Assembly: GCF_035222275.1 (NCBI RefSeq)
Contig: NC_085886.1
Span: 2,976,001 to 3,040,000 of the forward strand
Direction: 5' to 3'
Length of the DNA: 64,000 nucleotides
From: Podospora bellae-mahoneyi
Taxonomy: Eukaryota; Ascomycota; Sordariomycetes; Sordariales; Podosporaceae
Shown here: piece by piece, positions 43,413 through 54,802 of the stretch
Position numbering within the stretch: position 1 is the first letter of the stretch
Layout: every line of letters starts with the position of its first letter
Notes under the pieces: model-generated
Told to the model about the DNA's origin: nothing
Database searches by the model: none
What the model saw: only the letters and a program-made list of their open reading frames with translations
Translations under genes and position numbers: made by a program

Positions 43413-44213
43413 TTTTGCGGTTTGTGTGTGTAAAGTGAAATTGCTGGCAAAACGGAACTATCAAAACTTCTTGGTGGTGGTGGTGGTGGTGGTGATGGTG
43501 GTGGACAACTGGTGAATGGGAGCAACTTGGTGAGTGAAGATAGGGCCAAAAAGTCAAGGCACGGATAAGAGCATGGGATCAAAGTTGATTTTTTTTTTTC
43601 CTCGACGCCTCGATAACCAAAACCCTGGTCCAAGCTCCAAACTTAGGACAAGTGCTGGTACTTTTTGGTGGATACCAAATTCCCCTGCCGAACTCTATTT
43701 CAGCACAACTTCAGGCAGCCAAGACCTCCAGACCCAATCAACCATTTGTACCCGAGACTTTCTCCGCACTTGGTCGAGGATCCGACGGCGACAGTGGCGG
43801 TACCCTTGCAGAAGGGCAACAGTGGTCGTGGGCTTTTCTGCCGCCCAATTCCGCCTTTTTGTATCGACGACCACCCTAGAGTTTCGCGACAGCGCAGAGC
43901 TGCCGGTGACGAGGGCGTCAAAGTCTAGCAGGTTACACGCGTCTCCGATACTTCATCAGCCATCATAGCATCCAGGATATCGAGTTTGGGCAAGAATCGC
44001 TTCAGGGCATCATCAACAGGCTGCGCGCACCCGCTTCTTACCCGTAAACAAACGGGACCTAGAGACCCCGGAGACCGGGAGAGAGGTGCATCACTCCTTC
44101 CTTCCCTCCTTCCCGCGCCCTCACCCCGAGAACCCTGGGGTGGCTGCCCTGTTTAAATATTGGAGGTCGGCGGCCTGGATTTGCCGCGCCCTCGCTCTCA
44201 AGGACATCGGGCC
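43413..44213. other. Divergent promoter region between DUF2423 and SIZ/PIAS genes
   Basis: The stretch holds a (GGT)n microsatellite at about 43469-43503 (CCA-type repeat in the leader of the minus-strand gene) and a T-rich tract near 43589-43600. No further gene is seen; the right end carries CTTCCTTCC-type pyrimidine repeats (about 44092-44112). Confidence 0.5.
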
Positions 44214-46081
44214 ATGGCCGACAAGACAGCCGAACTGCAGAACCTGACCCGCACCGTCCAGAATCCTGCTCTGCAAAAGACGGTGCTCCAACAGATATGT
44301 CAGGTCAATGGCCTCGCTAAGACGGGCAACAAAGTCGATCTACAAAGGCGGATCACCCAACGTGAGTCCCTTCCAGTTCTTTTCCGGTTTACTTGCTATT
44401 TATGTACAACCCTACCTATGTTGCGTTTCATCCCACGCTTCAATCGCGCAGAGTGACTAACTGCCTACCTCCAGAATTATCCAACGTGTCTGAAAAGCAA
44501 GATTGGCAGCAGTTCGAGGAACTCCGCAAGAACATTTTGGCGCGTGCCACTCCTCCAGCATCTCGTCCTATAGCCACCCCGACAGCCAGCCCTGCGGTAG
44601 TTGTTCCGCAAGCTGCCCTCCCAGCTGTATTGTACAACAGTCAGTCGCAATACCAACCACCACGACCGGCAACCCCGCCCCAATATGCTACCATGGCGTC
44701 CTCTTATGGCTCTTCGGGTTATCGGGCGGCATATGGCGGTTACAACTCCCACTCGGCCGGGATGCCCATCCAGAAACCACCACCTGCTCGACTAATCGAG
44801 CATTTTGCCTTTAAGTCGAGCCCTTTCTACGAGCTGAGGCACCAGCTGGGCAAACCCCGAGAGTTGGAGGGTATGTTGAATTATATATAGAGTTACTGCA
44901 TCTGCTGACAACGCAATAGTAATGACGAGTCATAGGAACACGGAAAAGATCGAGTTGAGAGGGTCGGAGATGTCTGTGTGCGATGAAAACCCATCCATGA
45001 GGGTTCTGGTGTTTTGTGCCAACGGGACAACGCCAATTCAGGACATTGCCTTTCCTTATCAATGCGAACTACGGGTAAATGGCGAGGAGGTCAAGGCCAA
45101 CTTGAGAGGGTTGAAAAACAAGCCCGGCTCGACGAAGCCTGTCGATGTGACGCACCTGTTGCGCTTTCGACCTCCGAGCTATACCAACCGCATCGAGGTG
45201 ACATATGCCTTGACTCAAAAGGTGCCCACGGTGCGGCAATCCCTGCGTGGTTACCTTTGGAAACGCTAACATTTTTGCTGCAGAAGTTTTATCTGTCCGT
45301 GGTCCTCTGCAAAACGACCACGGTGGATGCTCTGGTGCCGCAGATCAGGCAGAAGATCCGGAAGGAGCACGTTATTGATGAAAGTAAGCACACGATTATT
45401 GTTTGTGTTTGTAGACCATTGCTGATATTTGTTCGCACAGTTACCAAGGCGGCCAGTGATCCAGATGTGGTTGCGACATCGCAGAACCTGAGCCTCAAAT
45501 GCCCCATCACATACATGCGTCTGACAAATCCATGCCGCGGCGTCAAGTGCAACCACATTCAGTGTTTCGATGCATCTTCCTATCTCCAGATGCAAGAGCA
45601 AAGCCCATTGTGGGTGTGTCCCATTTGCAACAGAGTCACCCCGTTTGAGCAGCTGGCGATTGATGAGTAGGTATCCCTGCGGTGGTGGTTCTGCATGTGG
45701 TTTGCTGACATGTTATCCAGGTACGCGCGTGACATCTTGGCTCGCACATCGGAATCTACGGAGCAGGTCACCATTGAGCCAAATGGAGAATGGGCTCTTC
45801 CTGGTGCCAGAAAGGACACAGGAGTTTCGAAGAGTCAGGAGGCTAGCTATATTGACGACGATGATCTCGTGGTTTATGAGAACCCCAGCAAGCCAAGTTA
45901 CAGCTCTGCACAGCATCCGTCGAGTGCTGCTTATCTGGGGACGCCACAGAGTGGTGCTTCCAGAGACACCTCTGCTGCACCCCGGTCCTCCAGCAAGCGA
46001 TCCGCTCCCGAGGTCATTGACCTGATTTCCTCTGACGATGAAGATGATGCCCAGCCCGCAAAGCGCCCGAGGTACTACTAG
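44214..46081 (+). CDS. SIZ/PIAS-family SUMO E3 ligase
   Basis: This protein promotes SUMO transfer from Ubc9 to nuclear substrates. Six exons were read: 44214-44361, 44475-44870, 44920-45221, 45284-45383, 45441-45666 and 45721-46081. All introns are GT-AG, and the frame holds for 510 residues. A SAP-type DNA-binding helix pair lies at about residues 12-50 (QNPALQKTVLQQICQVNGLA). The PINIT domain spans about 150-300. The SP-RING zinc domain (about 336-380) has CPITYMRLTNPCRGVKCNHI and WVCPIC. A SUMO-interacting motif with acidic flank (VIDLISSDDEDD) lies close to the C-terminus. The length is near that of S. pombe Pli1 and shorter than budding-yeast Siz1. The choice between Siz1 and Pli1 names is not made. 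Confidence 0.95.
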
Positions 46082-47034
46082 AGGCAGGATATTGATGAAG
46101 TGGGAGCACTTGGCGCAACAGTGTTGAGACAAAAACGCTTCCCCCAGAGCCGGTCGAGAGGACGTTACCGGGACTGATTTGCACCGTAAAGAGGAGCATA
46201 GCAGGTAAACCCGGCGGTGCACAGATACACAAATCGGGTTTGGTTATGCTGTGTGAATCTGGTGAGTTGGGGACAGGTATGCTGGTGTGATGTTTTTGAT
46301 GTGTATAATCACAAACCCCGGGATTTTTTTTTTTTTTTTTGCATTTCCCGATTGTGGCTGGGCATGGCATTGGCGTTTTGAGCGGGAGCAATCTTCATTT
46401 TGGGCGTCATCACAAACGGGCAGCCGGGACGGAGCGGGAGTTGACTAGGCTGCGGGCTAGGGAATCTTTGTGCAGCAGGTATTCTTTTCTGCTAGGGAAT
46501 GAGGGTTGATATACCCATGGTTTGTGGATTGTTTTTAAGCCATTGGTTGCTTTGCGACTAGAAATTTGATAAATGATTTATAAAACGTGGTGTGATTTTG
46601 GTGATGTGGTTGTGAGAGTGGACTGAAGTTGGGTGAAGCCAATGTGATTTCGTTGAAATATAACAGCTGGCTTTGGGAGATAGGCATTGAATGTTTCAAG
46701 CAGTTGGCATATTTTTTCAAAGTTTAGAAGCACCCAGGATAGATGAGATGGTTATGATTTGTTTTGTCATCAGCCCCCTGAGATATACGCCTTAGTCGCA
46801 TATTTTGTATAGTTACATGCGTCTGGCCCCACAGTCCCTGGCTTGGCTTGGCTTGGCTCTGTGCTTCAAAGCTCCCGGGAAGCAACTGGCGGGGATCACT
46901 TCTTGTTCAACAACTTGCATCATCTCGAGCTCCAACTTGCAACAAACAAACCCGCGATTTCTAAACCACCACCTCACCTCCCCGACGCGACATCCTACAA
47001 TCACCTCACCGCGAACTGATTGACCACATCCAAA
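46082..47034. other. Intergenic between SIZ/PIAS and Trs33 genes
   Basis: A T16 tract occurs at about 46325-46340 in the 3' flank of the SUMO ligase gene. A short GGCTT repeat (GGCTTGGCTTGGCTTGGCT) lies near 46840-46858. No gene is seen. Confidence 0.5.
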
Positions 47035-47913
47035 ATGTCCTTCGACCCCGTCCCCCCACCCTACAACCACCTCGATCCCACCGCGCGCTTCCTCTCGTCG
47101 TCGGCGTTGGATTTTTTGTTGATTGAGGTTGTGCCAATGTCGTATCGGATAAACTCGGAGATTTCTGAGGGTGAGGGTGAAGAAGAGGAGGAAAGGGAGG
47201 CCGCGTTTTACCGGTTGGAGGGGATAGGGTACCGGGTTGGGCAGGGGCTGGTGGAGAGGTTTGCGAAGGATAGGGGAAAGTTTGGGGACGCGCTGGATGT
47301 GATCAAGTTTGTGTGTAAGGATCTCTGGGGGTTGGTTTTTAGGAAGCAGGTGGATAATCTGAAAACTAATCATAGGGTGAGTTTCTTCTTTTCTGTCAAG
47401 TGGGGGGTTGTGTGATGGTGGGAAGGGGATCAAGATGGGTGACGGGGGAAGGGGGGTGCTGGATTGGGATAGGCACGGAGATGTCAGGCGCATTTGGACA
47501 GAGATGTGTTCTAGGAAAGGAGTTGGATATCACAGACGGATTGCCGAGAAGGGGGGCAACGTGAAAGGGAACTTTTATATGGGAAGGACATGCTGACAAT
47601 TTATTTTGGTGGAAACAGGGCGTGTACGTCCTAACGGACAACAACTTCCGCCCACTAAGTCGGATGAGCGTCGAGACGGGAGGAAGAAGTGGAGGGGCGC
47701 AACAGGCCGCTGTTGTAAGAGCCCAACCGGTAAGTTTTACCCACCCTTCTCACCCAATCTTCACAAATACACTGACGTAAACAGTTCCTATGGGTACCCT
47801 GCGGCATCGTGAGGGGAGCCCTCGCGGCGATGGGGATACAAGCTACTGTTCAAGCCGAGACGACGGAGCTGCCAGGGGCGGTGTTTCAGATCAAGACTTT
47901 GCCTGCGAAATAG
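47035..47913 (+). CDS. trs33: TRAPP complex subunit Trs33 (TRAPPC6)
   Basis: Trs33 is a Bet3-fold core subunit of the TRAPP tethering/GEF complexes that act on Rab GTPases at the Golgi. Exons are 47035-47376, 47619-47729 and 47785-47913; the phase is zero at both junctions and the product is 193 residues. The first intron (242 nt) is the longest I resolved in this window. Family motifs include LDFLLIEVVPMSYR, then RLEGIGYRVGQGLVERFAKD, the segment VIKFVCKDLWGLVFRKQVD, and the C-terminal CGIVRGALAAMGI. A short acidic insert (EGEGEEEEERE) interrupts the first helix-loop region, as in other filamentous fungi. Codon bias shifts from C-ending to G-ending along exon 1. Confidence 0.93.
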
Positions 47914-49154
47914 CTGGCCTCCCTCTCCTTTTCATCGTTGATCGTAGCTGGTCCTAGAGACAGGACAAGCATTGGGTTTTGAAACTTTATGAACAGCATC
48001 ATCCCGGGTTTAAAGGTGCATATGGGAGTTTTGGAGTTCAAAGAAACGGGCGGGGTAGTGATACCTAATGGATTCTTATGAGAGGTGGTTTGACTGAATT
48101 ATAATTTTTTATCTCTATATCAAATGTGTTGTGTTGCTGTGACCACCTGATGACTTTATATCGTGGCCTCAAATCTTTAGAGACGATATCAGTGTGAAAT
48201 TACAATGTCTTTGCGAGAATAGTATCTACCTTTTGCTCGTCCACACCCACCCATCCACCCACCCATCCACCCACACATACACACACACACACACCCACAC
48301 ACACACACACACACAAACACCTTTGACATTGTCTCTCTCCTCACCATTATTTCCCAGTCCCGTTCTGCCAAGCTAGATAGGATAGATTGAAGAGTGTATA
48401 CAGATATAGGATTTGGCGGACCAGGAAGAGGTCAATGTTAGGGTACTGAAGAGGTAGAAAATTCGAGATATATGCTCCATATTTGACCTCGATTATCTAC
48501 CAGCCCCTCTACACATGTACCCGCAGCTGCATACTCTCTCATGCATGACACCCATTTGCTGCCATGCCAATGCTTGGAATGATCTTCCCACACAGTACAG
48601 ACTCGACAGATCCTCACCCCCATACCCACCCATATATGACTACCAAAAAAAGACACCCACACCTAACACTGGACACCTCCTCATCCACACCATGTTCCCT
48701 AACTGCAGACAAGCTCACACTGTGCTCAAAGAGAAATAACCGTGTATATTATGTAAAAACTGGCAGAGACTACACTCTATATGCTCCCCCAACCCCCTTG
48801 TCGACTCCACAACCTCCCCCGTCCTTCCAACCGTCTAGAAGGATCTCAAGAGTTCACAAGGCACTCCTGCCAGCCTTATCGCTTAGTCATGAACGCAGAT
48901 GACGCCCTTTACAACCTAAAGAGAGAGAAAAAGACCAATCAGCTACCCTGTTTCTGTTACAAATTCAAACAGTGCATTTCTATTTGTTTGCTCTCTATCG
49001 GGGGGTCGTTGTCACACATTCATCACTCTGAGCTCCAGCACAAACAAACAAAAGCCACGAAAGAAGTTACTTGGTAAACTACACATGGCTTGTCGCGCGC
49101 GAAGAGAGGTAGGAAAGAGAAAAGAAAAAGAAATTTTTGGATATGGGGGTTTGT
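47914..49154. other. Convergent intergenic stretch between Trs33 and malate dehydrogenase
   Basis: No gene is seen. A (CCCAC/CA)n low-complexity block occupies about 48240-48320. ORFs that read through this block are low-complexity artefacts. Confidence 0.5.
48240..48320. repeat. CCCAT/CCCAC to (CA)n compound microsatellite
   Basis: Several CCACCCATCCACCCACC units pass into an interrupted (CA)n run (with CCCACA and CAAACA breaks). Confidence 0.9.
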
Positions 49155-50537
49155 TTACTTCTGGGGAGGGTTGTGGGCAAAGGTGACACCCTTTGAGATG
49201 TTGCCCTTGAGACCAGACACGGCGGCCGCGAGGAGGGCCTTCTCCTTCTCGGTGATGTCGCCAAGGATGTCAATAGCCTTCTCGGCACCGTTGGGCTATT
49301 CGCTTGTCAGCATAAGAGGTCAAGACTGGTGGAGGGGGGGGGTGGGAACATACGCCGAGCTCAATGGGGACGGAGAAGAAGTCGACACCAGTCTTCTCGG
49401 CAATCTCCTTACCGCCGGGGACACCGGGGAGGTAGACGTAGCTGGGCTCAACGAGGCCCTTGGCACCAGCAGCAGCCTTCAGGAGCTTCTCAGCGAATCT
49501 GGTATGTGTGTCAGCAATAGCCTAACCTCTTTCTCTGATGATTATGCTCACCTGTAACCGGCATAGGCCATGGAGAGGGTGGCAGAACCGGCACCATCCT
49601 TGGCCTTGACGACCTCATCACCACCGAACTGGACGCGGTTGACAAGAGCATCGTACTTGTCATCCGGGATGGTGACGGAAGGAGTGACCTTGCTGAAGAG
49701 AGGGACGATGGTCTCGCCGGAGTGACCACCAATGACGGGTACGGTAAGCTCTTGAGGGTTGGCCTTGCCGACGATCTCAGCAACGAAGGTCTCGGCGCGG
49801 ACGATGTCGAGGGTGGTGACACCAAAGAGGCGCTGGGCGTTGAAGACACCCTTGGACTTAAGGACCTCGGCGGAGATGGGGACAGTAGAGTTGACGGGGT
49901 TGGAGATGACAAGGATGAAAGCCTTGGGGGCGACCTCGGCGGCAACCTCGATGAGGCCCTTGACGATACCAGCGTTGATGTTGAAGAGATCGTCACGGGT
50001 CATGCCGGGCTTGCCTAGAGTGGGGGGTCATCGTCAACACTTATGCGCCGGGACAGCAGCACGGCACCAGTCGGACGTACGGGGAATGCCAGCGGGGATG
50101 ACAATGATGTCGGCATCCTTGAAGGCGGCCTTGGCGCCGTCATTGGCGGGAAGGTAGCCGGTGGTTTTCTGTTTGCGGCAAAGGTCAGCCGGAGTTCGCG
50201 GGTTCGCGGTTCGCGATTGTGTGTCTGTCACTTACCGCCTTGGAGGAGATGTGGGACAAGTCGGCAGCGACACCGGGAGTGTTCACAACATCGTACAGGG
50301 CGAGCTCGTCAACGAGCGGGGAGAGGCTCAGAAGAAGGGAGAGCGGCTGCGGACGTCCGGTCAGTAATGCCGCTCAAACATGACGGCGATGGTAGTGACG
50401 GAGGAAGCTATACTTGACCAATACCGCCAGAGGCACCAGCAACCACTATTCCCATTGTTAGACTCCCGTCTCGTTTTCCATGCCAGTTATGCGCGCATGT
50501 TGCACGGTTCGGGCAAACACTTACCGGCCTTGACCAT
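49155..50537 (-). CDS. mdh: NAD-malate dehydrogenase, cytosolic-type N-terminus
   Basis: This enzyme interconverts malate and oxaloacetate with NAD. Seven coding exons were read: 50525-50537, 50414-50445, 50236-50346, 50081-50168, 49552-50014, 49354-49498 and 49155-49295. All introns are GT-AG, and the frame holds for 330 residues. The first two exons are tiny (13 and 32 nt). The Rossmann motif GASGGIGQ lies at residues 8-15. The substrate-binding region has [16 protein letters not shown] (about 76-91), NPVNST (about 120) and the catalytic-histidine motif [11 protein letters not shown] (about 177-187). The protein begins [12 protein letters not shown] with no mitochondrial presequence, and it ends NPPQK with no PTS1, so a cytosolic location is inferred. 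The start exon was fixed by the donor and frame. Confidence 0.95.
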
Positions 50538-51586
50538 CTTGAAAATATAAAGGGGATATAGAGGGGTAGCTGTTGAGCGCAATGTGATTGTCAGCTTTGC
50601 GGTGTTTCCGAGGAGATAAAGGGGGTTCAGAATCAGCAATGAATCACATGGGAATACCTACAATGAAGGCGAGTGCGTAGAGGCTATTAGAGTTAAAATC
50701 TAACGGTCAATGGATTGGGATGATGGGAATCTGGTTGAGCTGGATCCGGGAGAAGGGGGAAGCTTGGGGGGCTCAAGCTTAAGTAGAGTTGGCGGGGTTA
50801 TGCTTGGCTGACCGCGATCCCGTGTCGTCAGTTGCCCCGCGTTCCTCCCCCTCAGCCGGCATCTTGCTGGGGTGCCAGGGAGGGGTCCGTTACTATTGCC
50901 GGAGGGCCAAGTGTACAACAGTGTGTCACAGAAACAAGAGGCGAGCAAAGGCGCCATCGCCTATTCGGGGAGACTCCCGCCTGGAAAAACTCAATTGACG
51001 CATCCCCTTTTGCTGCCCTCCCTCAGTTACCACAGCTACCACAGCCGTGATACGTCTCCGTCGGTCATCAGTCCTCAGTCGCGAACAACTCGCGGCACGG
51101 GCCAGCCATGACTGCGGGAACTGGCCGACATGTGGGTTCCGAGGCCCGACACTCGGGTACTGGACTCGGGCAAGATCGGGATGCATTCCATGTTTTAAAT
51201 CCCAAACAGGCTCGTGAGAACCCGCCGGCGGGTTCAATGGCTGTTTTCATAAATAAATACCCCTGAACCAAAAGACACCTTTTACACTACGCATGTCGTC
51301 ACTTGAGCTCGTCGATTCTTCAGCGAATGATCATTATGAATGCCTCGTATATTGACCGCAACACCGCCCGTTGGCTGCAAAACAGATCCCGACTGAGTGG
51401 GTGATCCTCTGTTTGTGGATATCAAACGCCATACCCATTCCTGAATGCAAGATTTGACAATCCGTCCCTGTTCCGATTTTGCCCCGGCATCCCATTCGTG
51501 TCATGCAACTCTCTGTCTACCCGAGGAGTTGCGGACTCAACATCAGAGCTTTATAAACGTTTTCCCTTTTTTCCCGTTTCCATCCT
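50538..51586. other. Malate dehydrogenase promoter and 3' flank of eL28 gene
   Basis: No gene is seen. A possible 5'-UTR intron of the malate dehydrogenase transcript lies at about 50570-50655 (GTAGGT or GTATTC donor and a CAG acceptor on the minus strand), unproven. CT-rich and GGGGGAAG blocks follow at 50740-50790. Confidence 0.4.
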
Positions 51587-52227
51587 TTACTCGGACTTCT
51601 CGGCGGCCTTCTTGGCGGCGTTGCCACGGAGCTTGGGCTCGGGGGAGGGCTTCACGGGTCTCTGGGAAGCACGGATGGCGGAGGCGCGGGCAACGGCGAC
51701 CTGGCGGAGATCGCCACGGTACTTGGCGGTCTGCTTGGCAATAGACTTGTAGGTCCTGTAAATCCATCACTGTCAGCATGGCTGGCGATACCCTCACTTC
51801 GAGTGGGTTGCTACTGACTTGCGGTTGGCCTTGGAGGCGCCAATGGTAGAGACGATTCTGCCGGAGGCGGGCTTGTTGCCAGCGGACACCTTCTTGGAGA
51901 TGACCTGGATAGTGTTGTTCTCACCGGCAACGACACCGATAGCCTAACCCATGTATATATCAGTTCCTGTTGACTCCTTCACTCGTATCTTATCGTACCT
52001 TGTCGTTGACGTAACCAGCGTACTTGCGGGAGTGGACGTTGGTGAGGTTGAGGGGGTCGCGGGAGAACTGGACACCACCGCTCTCCTTGCGCTTCACGAG
52101 GAAGGCGTTCTGGAGGCCTTTGTGTGTGCGTTTTCGTTAGCTGGGGCTCGCTTGAAGGTTCGTGACGCATTCTCGGGCCAGACATACGGGTAACCTCCCA
52201 GATGAGATCAGCAGAGACGTTGGACAT
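51587..52227 (-). CDS. rpl28: 60S ribosomal protein eL28
   Basis: Ribosomal protein eL28 of the large subunit (absent from S. cerevisiae but kept in filamentous fungi). Four exons were read: 52188-52227, 51999-52117, 51819-51943 and 51587-51755, giving 150 residues. It begins MSNVSADLIWEVTRLQNAFL and contains GVQFSRDPLNLTNVHSRKYA, then SGRIVSTIGASKANRKTYK, and ends in a Lys/Ala/Glu-rich tail. The intron-dense 5' end is usual for fungal ribosomal protein genes. The second exon appears to use an AAAG acceptor rather than the usual YAG, and the third intron has a GTCAGT donor; both keep the family sequence in frame. Confidence 0.95.
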
Positions 52228-52997
52228 TTTGGCGGTGTGTGGGTGGTTTGGGGTTGGGCGAGGCGGTTCGAGTGAAGTCGTCTGCGAAATCGTTTCGTGA
52301 TCTTGAATTTCGAGATCCAACGCCTGGATTTTTTGCCTGGCTCGCAGCAATGTGGGCTCGCCTAACTATCCCGAAGGGGTTTAGCCCATAATTCCTTATC
52401 GCTTCTTATCAGTTGAGAGCAAACTCTTGGCGGCTGGCCAAGCTGGCTTGCATAAGCTGGCCCGTGCTTTTTTCTCCCAAGCACCGCATCCGTCATTTCA
52501 CCTGCTGACGAAGCTCGGGCCTTGGCTCCAAGCCCCAAGAAATGTCATCAGCTTGATCATTGCCTTGTTGCCCATTCGGCAGCAAACCAAACCATCCGGA
52601 AACCTGGGAAGTTGTCAATCAACCACCAGTCGCATTAGCGCCACTGCAATGTACAGAACCACATTCCTCTGACTGCTGCTGTCTTGACCCCTTCTACATT
52701 CATTCACTCTTTTTGTTTCTTTTTCCTTTTGCTTTCCGACGTTATCACCATCCCTCCATAACCATCACATCACGTCAGTGCTTTACGCCGCATCTCGAGA
52801 TCTCCCCGAAGTGAAACGAACCGAGGCCTCCGCCGCAAGACTACATCCACCAGATCTCTGGGCCGCAAACGCAACCTCTTTTTGCCCCGACGACATCTCA
52901 TAAACAAAACACACTCGCCAGGAGGTCGATTTACACGTTTTCTCTCAACCTTTCTCAAGGCGGCGCACATCTACTTCCATCACGATATACCGCAGCC
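52228..52997. promoter_or_regulatory. Bidirectional promoter region between eL28 and DUF2015 genes
   Basis: The two genes diverge from this 770-bp stretch. It has pyrimidine-rich tracts (about 52700-52735, CTTTTTGTTTCTTTTTCC type) upstream of the DUF2015 ATG. No TATA box stands out. Confidence 0.45.
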
Positions 52998-53387
52998 ATG
53001 ACCTACCTCTTCTACTCAACCCTCACCCTCCTAACCTTCATCCTCACCACCCTCGCCTACTTCTTCCGCGCAACCTGGCTCCCCCACCTCTCCCAATCCC
53101 GCACAGCCTCGTACCTCTACTCCCGCCTCCCGGGGAACTCGTCCTTTGAAGCCGACATGGAAGCCGGTCTCTCGTCGTCGAATTTCGATTTAAACACCAA
53201 CCTGGCAGCGGGCGATTCCAGGTCGGGGCTGGACGAGGGCGCGAAGAGGGAGATCTTGCATATCATGAAGAAGAGGAGGTTGAAGTTTGACGAGGCGAGA
53301 AGGGTGTACATGGAGCAGAGGTTTGCGGCGAATGGGATTGGGGCGGATGGGAGGCCGAGGGATCCAAAGTTTGTTAGTTTCTCGTGA
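52998..53387 (+). CDS. Small DUF2015-family membrane-anchored protein
   Basis: The ATG at 52998 opens an intronless 129-residue frame. The N-terminus is a single hydrophobic helix (STLTLLTFILTTLAYFF). A polar middle leads to the conserved C-terminal block KKRRLKFDEARRVYMEQRF, then ANGIGADGRPRDPKFVSFS, which is the pattern of the fungus-specific DUF2015 family. Its function is unknown; the layout suggests a protein anchored by its N-terminus with a small soluble C-terminal domain. The coding strand turns from CTC/ACC/ATC-rich at the 5' end to GAG/AGG/GGG-rich at the 3' end within 390 bp. Confidence 0.85.
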   Translation: MTYLFYSTLTLLTFILTTLAYFFRATWLPHLSQSRTASYLYSRLPGNSSFEADMEAGLSSSNFDLNTNLAAGDSRSGLDEGAKREILHIMKKRRLKFDEARRVYMEQRFAANGIGADGRPRDPKFVSFS

Positions 53388-54802
53388 GGGGGGAAATGCA
53401 AATCCGAGAGTCTGTTGGGGGGGGGGGGTTGTTTGGTCTGGTTAAGGTTTTCCTGTTCGCTGCTGCTGTTTGGAAAACAGAGCATATATCATGGGGTTGG
53501 CTTCATAAACCAACCAACCACTATCGTTAATTACTTTGCCTTCTTTTTCTTTATCTTGATTTTTTTATTGTTTTTTTGTTTATTTACATATTCCCCTACT
53601 TTTACTCTTTTTGTTGATTTTTTTCATATTTTGGAGCGGGATAATCTGCGAAGGCGTTTACATGGGACGGGTTTCCTTGGCCGGACGGATTGCACATGAT
53701 GTGGCGAGCAAAGGGGGGGGGGGCGGGAAAAGGGGTAAGAAGGAAGGAGGGACATTCGATACCACTGGGGAGGAGGGAGTTTGAAGGCTTTTACATACGC
53801 AGGCGAAAATAAAGAGATGTGTCCCGCTCGATCAGGTTTCAGTGTTGTTTTCAGGGTGAAGAAGCTTGATGATTGGATGTCTTTTGGAGATATACCAAAA
53901 TGTCTTCAAAGAGCTATCCCATTTTTCCAGTGCTTCTCGAGAGCTTCTTGCCTTTTATATAGGCCTCAACAAAAGATGGGAAATGTGCTCGAAGGAACAG
54001 TCATTAAAACTAGAAGCATGGTTCTTAATAAAACTCGGAATATGGTTGCTAATCTGTGCAATTTCAGGTTGACCAGGCGATCTTTGATACTTACTATAGC
54101 AGATATTGAAGACCATATCCCAATCTTGACATGTCACGGCCAGACCCTTATATCCAGACATAGTGTTCTCCTTCAAAATGGACACATCCATTCATCATTA
54201 CTAAGAGCCACCGAGGCCTCCTCTACCATTACTCTCCAACCATAAGCTTTCATCCCTTTCTCAAACCCAACCCATTGCCAACGGGTCATATTACAAGAAT
54301 ACCTATACTAATATGTACGTATCTCAAGAGCAATCCCCATCAGGAGATACCCCCTATTTTGTGTTTGAGTCCTCCACCCTCCTCCCCCCACCCCCTATTT
54401 CCCACCCAACCAACCATTCATTCATTAAAAAAACGCCAACCCTACTCCCTCGCCTTGCTTGCTGCCCATTTGGATTATGCCCCCGGCCCCACCTGTCCTC
54501 CTTCTTCCCAATGATATTAACATGTCCAAACCAACCCAAAGATAATTATTATATACAGACGCGCATTCCTCATATAAAAAAAAACCCTCACTATCCATCA
54601 CTGGACAAAAAACCCTACTTTCCCAAAAGCCCAACATGAAACCACCCTTCCATTACATTTTCATCATGAACACCACCGACCGTGAGCTTTCTGCTCAACC
54701 TCACCCCAGACTACTAGCCGCCGCAGGGTGGTAACCCAAAAGAACGGTCAACCCCAAGCTAACCTCCCCCAAGAAAGTTTTGATATCAAAAGAAACAGCT
54801 CC
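53388..54802. other. Convergent intergenic stretch between DUF2015 and ERG3 genes
   Basis: G-tract (53417-53428), T-rich tracts (about 53530-53630) and a second G-tract (about 53713-53724) follow the DUF2015 gene. A weak 20-22 bp periodicity with GTCTTTTGGAGA and GTCTTCAAAGA units lies at about 53870-53920. No gene is supported. Confidence 0.45.
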
